This document shows, in pieces, positions 46,701 through 48,313 of a stretch of DNA of 48,313 nt. Location of the stretch: positions 1 through 48,313 of the forward strand of contig JAABLG010000013.1 in assembly GCA_010604095.1 (NCBI GenBank), given 5' to 3'. This stretch comes from Streptococcus vestibularis (GTDB lineage: Bacteria > Bacillota > Bacilli > Lactobacillales > Streptococcaceae). Made by a program: the position numbers and the translations under genes. Position 1 is the stretch's first letter; each line of letters begins with the position of its first letter. Below the pieces are notes generated by a model. The model ran no database searches, had not been told where the DNA came from, and saw nothing but the letters and a program-made list of their open reading frames with translations.

Positions 46701-48136
46701 CCAGTCAATTCAGTAGTAAACGCAGACAAGGGGTAACCTGGATCAATAAATTCATCAAATTGCTCAATAATATTACCTTTATGCATTTTTGATGCCGCAA
46801 TCTGAATCAAATCATTATGAACAGCAGACAAGCCCGTCGTTTCAACGTCAAAAACAACATATGTTGCTTCTTTTAATTCCAATTCCTCAGAATTATAAAC
46901 AATAGGAACCTTATCCTCAACAAGATTAGCTTCAAGACCAAAAATAGCTTTAATCCCTGCTTTTTTAGCCCTATGGTAACCATGAGGAAAACTCTGAACA
47001 TTGGCATGGTCAGTTATAGCAACTGCTGGATGCCCCCAAGAGGCCGCTGTATCAATAAGCTCCTCAACGGTAGGCATCGCATCCATAGTTGACATATTGG
47101 TATGAGCATGGAATTCAACACGCTTTTGTCCCTCAGGCATCAAATCCTTACGAGGTGTATGAGAAATCTCCTTAATATCTTGTACATTCATCGTCAAACT
47201 ATGTGTATAAGGATTATTCTCAATACGTCCTCGAACCCTTACCCAGTTTCCCTTTTTAATCATATCGAACTTAGCGAGCTCTTCACTATCCTTCGCCCAA
47301 CGTTGCATCGCAAAACTTGAAGTATAATCAGTTACTTTAAAATTAATGATAATACGTCCTGTCTTCGTTTCACGTTGTTCAACATCAAAGATATATCCCT
47401 CAAAGACAATTCTGTTTTCTTCAGAATTAACATCAATCATCGGGGTTATCTCAGCCTTATCAAAGCTTGCCTGACGTTGGCTTTGTTTCTCGGTATATCT
47501 TGGACTCTGCTCAAGTCGAGAAGTTGATACTGGTTCACTTTCAACAATAGATTGAAGAACTTGTTTGGCTTGAGATTCAGCTTGCTCTTGCAAGGAAACT
47601 TTATTTGTTTCATAAGCCGTTTCGAAAGAAGAAGATACATCTTTATCTTCAATAACGGAAACTTTAACATCAGACAATCCAACATTTGAAAGAACATTAG
47701 AAACTAAAAAAATAAATCTATCCTGAACATTCTCTCTAAAAATATGAGATGGAGCTTTAACGAGAATTTCTTTATTAAAAAATTCAACACTGAGATTGGA
47801 GAATAAAGAATAAAGGGAAAAATGTGAAACTTTTAAAGACTCTAAAGCATAAGAAAAATAGAAAGATAGTAAGTCATTATCACAAGACGATGACTCCAAA
47901 ATAAACTCATAAGAAACTTCTGCACCAAGGGTATTAAAAGTAGACTGAAGTAACGAATTAAAAAGGTTAAAGCCCTCACTTGACAAAACATTTTGAAAAG
48001 TAAAAACAAAAAACCAACGACGTTTTGATTTTGATAATTTTACAGAGTGAATAGAACCATCTTTAATTTCATTATAAGTTTTATGATCCTTAGGAAAACG
48101 AATTTGTTTTAAAAGAAGCTGAAATTTATCAGACAT
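43742..48136 (-). CDS. polC: DNA polymerase III PolC-type, alpha subunit
   Basis: A 1464-residue replicative polymerase of low-GC Gram-positives. In order: variable N-terminal domain (1-230), OB fold (about 240-320, [18 protein letters not shown]), split PHP domain ([20 protein letters not shown], about 335), an inserted DEDD proofreading exonuclease ([12 protein letters not shown] about 425, to [10 protein letters not shown] about 580), the second PHP part, a four-cysteine zinc site (CPKCQHSEF to CSECGSEY, about 925-960), the palm with catalytic aspartates in DIDLNFSGD (about 977), fingers and the C-terminal region ending QLSLFDDFF, a clamp-binding motif (QLSLF). Full length and intact. Confidence 0.99.
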   Translation of the reverse strand: MSDKFQLLLKQIRFPKDHKTYNEIKDGSIHSVKLSKSKRRWFFVFTFQNVLSSEGFNLFNSLLQSTFNTLGAEVSYEFILESSSCDNDLLSFYFSYALESLKVSHFSLYSLFSNLSVEFFNKEILVKAPSHIFRENVQDRFIFLVSNVLSNVGLSDVKVSVIEDKDVSSSFETAYETNKVSLQEQAESQAKQVLQSIVESEPVSTSRLEQSPRYTEKQSQRQASFDKAEITPMIDVNSEENRIVFEGYIFDVEQRETKTGRIIINFKVTDYTSSFAMQRWAKDSEELAKFDMIKKGNWVRVRGRIENNPYTHSLTMNVQDIKEISHTPRKDLMPEGQKRVEFHAHTNMSTMDAMPTVEELIDTAASWGHPAVAITDHANVQSFPHGYHRAKKAGIKAIFGLEANLVEDKVPIVYNSEELELKEATYVVFDVETTGLSAVHNDLIQIAASKMHKGNIIEQFDEFIDPGYPLSAFTTELTGITDNHVKGAKPLLQVLQEFQVFCQGTVLVAHNATFDVGFMNANYERNQLPTISQPVIDTLEFARNLYPEYKRHGLGPLTKRFGVALDHHHMANYDAEATGRLLFIFIKDVFDKHGLTNLEQLNTELVSEDSYKKSRVKHATLYVQNQTGLKNIFKLVSLSNVSYFEGVARIPRTVLDEYREGIIVGSACADGEVFDTLLSHGIEKAVEVAKYYDFIEVMPPAIYAPLIAKDLIKDEATVEQLIRDLIEVANRLDKPVLATGNVHYINPEDAIYREIIVRALGQGAMINRPIGKGENAKPAPLPEAHFRTTNEMLDDFAFLGKELAYEVVVTNTQAMADQIEEVEVVKKDLYTPFIDRAEEQVAEMTYAKAFELYGNPLPDIIDLRIEKELSSILGNGFAVIYLASQMLVNRSNERGYLVGSRGSVGSSFVATMIGITEVNPMPPHYLCPKCQHSEFITDGSYGSGFDLPDKKCSECGSEYKKDGQDIPFETFLGFDGDKVPDIDLNFSGDDQPSAHLDVRDIFGEQYAFRAGTVGTVADRTAYGFVKGYERDYNKFYRDAEVDRLAMGAAGVKRSTGQHPGGIVVIPNYMDVYDFTPVQYPADDVTAAWQTTHFNFHDIDENVLKLDILGHDDPTMIRKLQDLSGIDPKDIRADDPDVMKLFSGTDILGVTPEQIGTPTGMLGIPEFGTNFVRGMVDETHPTTFAELLQLSGLSHGTDVWLGNAQDLIKEGIATLKTVIGCRDDIMVYLMHAGLDPKMAFTIMERVRKGMWLKISEEERNGYIQAMRENNVPDWYIESCGKIKYMFPKAHAAAYVMMALRVAYFKVHHPIYYYCAYFSIRAKAFELKTMSAGLDAVKARMEDIKEKRQRNEATNVEIDLFTTLEIVNEMLERGFTFGQLDLYKSQATEFLIEGDTLIPPFIALEGLGENVAKQVVAAREEGEFLSKTELRKRGGLSSTLVEKLDEMGILGNMPEDNQLSLFDDFF

Positions 48137-48155
48137 AAAAAATGACTCCTATATA

Positions 48156-48180
48156 CAAAAAAACACTCCTCATGGAGTGT
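48156..48180 (-). terminator. Terminator between tRNA-Leu and polC
   Basis: ACACTCC-ATGA-GGAGTGT followed by TTTTTTTG on the minus strand, a few bases after the tRNA-Leu 3' end. It ends the tRNA transcript before polC. Confidence 0.93.
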
Positions 48181-48186
48181 AACTTA

Positions 48187-48270
48187 TACCGGCGGCCGGG
48201 GTCGAACCGGCACGTCCTTGCGGACACTGGATTTTGAGTCCAGCGCGTCTGCCAATTCCGCCACGCCGGC
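48187..48270 (-). tRNA. tRNA-Leu (CAA)
   Basis: An 84-base class II tRNA with a long variable arm (TGTCCGCAAGGACG). Acceptor GCCGGCG pairs with CGCCGGT (one G-U pair), discriminator A as expected for leucine; the anticodon loop CTCAAAA gives anticodon CAA; T loop GGTTCGACCCC. CCA is not encoded. Confidence 0.96.
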
Positions 48271-48279
48271 AAAGTATAA

Positions 48280-48313
48280 CTGGGGTAGCTGGATTCGAAC
48301 CAACGCATGAGGG
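48280..48313 (-). tRNA. tRNA-Gln, 3' part (cut by window edge)
   Basis: On the minus strand the last 34 bases of a tRNA: end of the anticodon arm, T arm GGTTCGAATCC, acceptor strand TACCCCA and discriminator G. The sequence fits tRNA-Gln of streptococci; the anticodon itself lies outside the window. It lies 9 bases upstream of tRNA-Leu, so the two are in a tRNA cluster. Confidence 0.8.

Overview
The window is a low-GC Firmicute chromosome segment. I read it as a member of the Streptococcus salivarius group (S. thermophilus, S. salivarius or S. vestibularis). The evidence is the gene content and order (hrcA-grpE-dnaK-dnaJ-truA, ctsR-clpC, pnp-cysE-cysS, rpsB-tsf, an M29 aminopeptidase of the PepS type, polC beside tRNA genes), ordinary streptococcal Shine-Dalgarno sites and CIRCE/CtsR heat-shock operators. 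The species is inferred, not proven. Most genes lie on the minus strand.

Layout, left to right. 126-2092: vitamin B6 salvage pair (ECF S component and PdxK/ThiD-like kinase) overlapping truA. 2196-7581: class I heat-shock cluster hrcA-grpE-dnaK-dnaJ with two CIRCE operators flanking one promoter, and unusually long, strongly folded spacers around dnaK. 7638-9707: three overlapping genes, of which two are cell-wall hydrolases and one is a histidine phosphatase. 9823-11445: an ACT-domain protein and a PFL/UPF0210 protein. 11446-11824: a gene-free stretch with a DnaA-box cluster. 11825-14772: a CapA-like protein, a class B sortase and a small secreted protein ending in an LPNTA motif without a membrane anchor.

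14880-18080 is the accessory part. It is an AT-rich island next to the 3' end of rpsI, with two decayed tyrosine-integrase remnants. Between them lie a small winged-helix regulator with palindromic operator candidates, an endonuclease/exonuclease/phosphatase (EEP) family protein with all its catalytic motifs, an unrecognised 136-residue protein, and a chimeric gene joining a small membrane protein to an integrase C-terminus. This is the best candidate for an undescribed system.

18109-22181: rpsI-rplM with an L13-type leader, an XRE regulator plus membrane protein pair, then degV-like, NYN-domain RNase and rlmB. 22229-23908: a serine-rich secreted protein with a C-terminal membrane helix but no LPXTG. 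24201-30012: a translation/RNA/cysteine operon (pnp, SseB-like, cysE, two tiny membrane proteins, cysS, mrnC). 30221-32867: tandem duplicate D-Ala-D-Ala carboxypeptidases on the plus strand. 32995-35901: ctsR-clpC with a CtsR box. 36215-36685: a small integral membrane protein with a long folded leader. 36784-38703: rpsB-tsf with an S2-type leader. 38977-41091: ahpC-ahpF. Then tRNA-Cys, a MarR regulator, a GlsB/YeaQ-like protein, pepS, polC, tRNA-Leu and a partial tRNA-Gln at the right edge.

Functionally the window is mostly housekeeping: protein quality control under HrcA and CtsR, ribosomal proteins with feedback leaders, RNA decay, wall remodelling and peroxide defence. No CRISPR array and no complete insertion sequence was seen.
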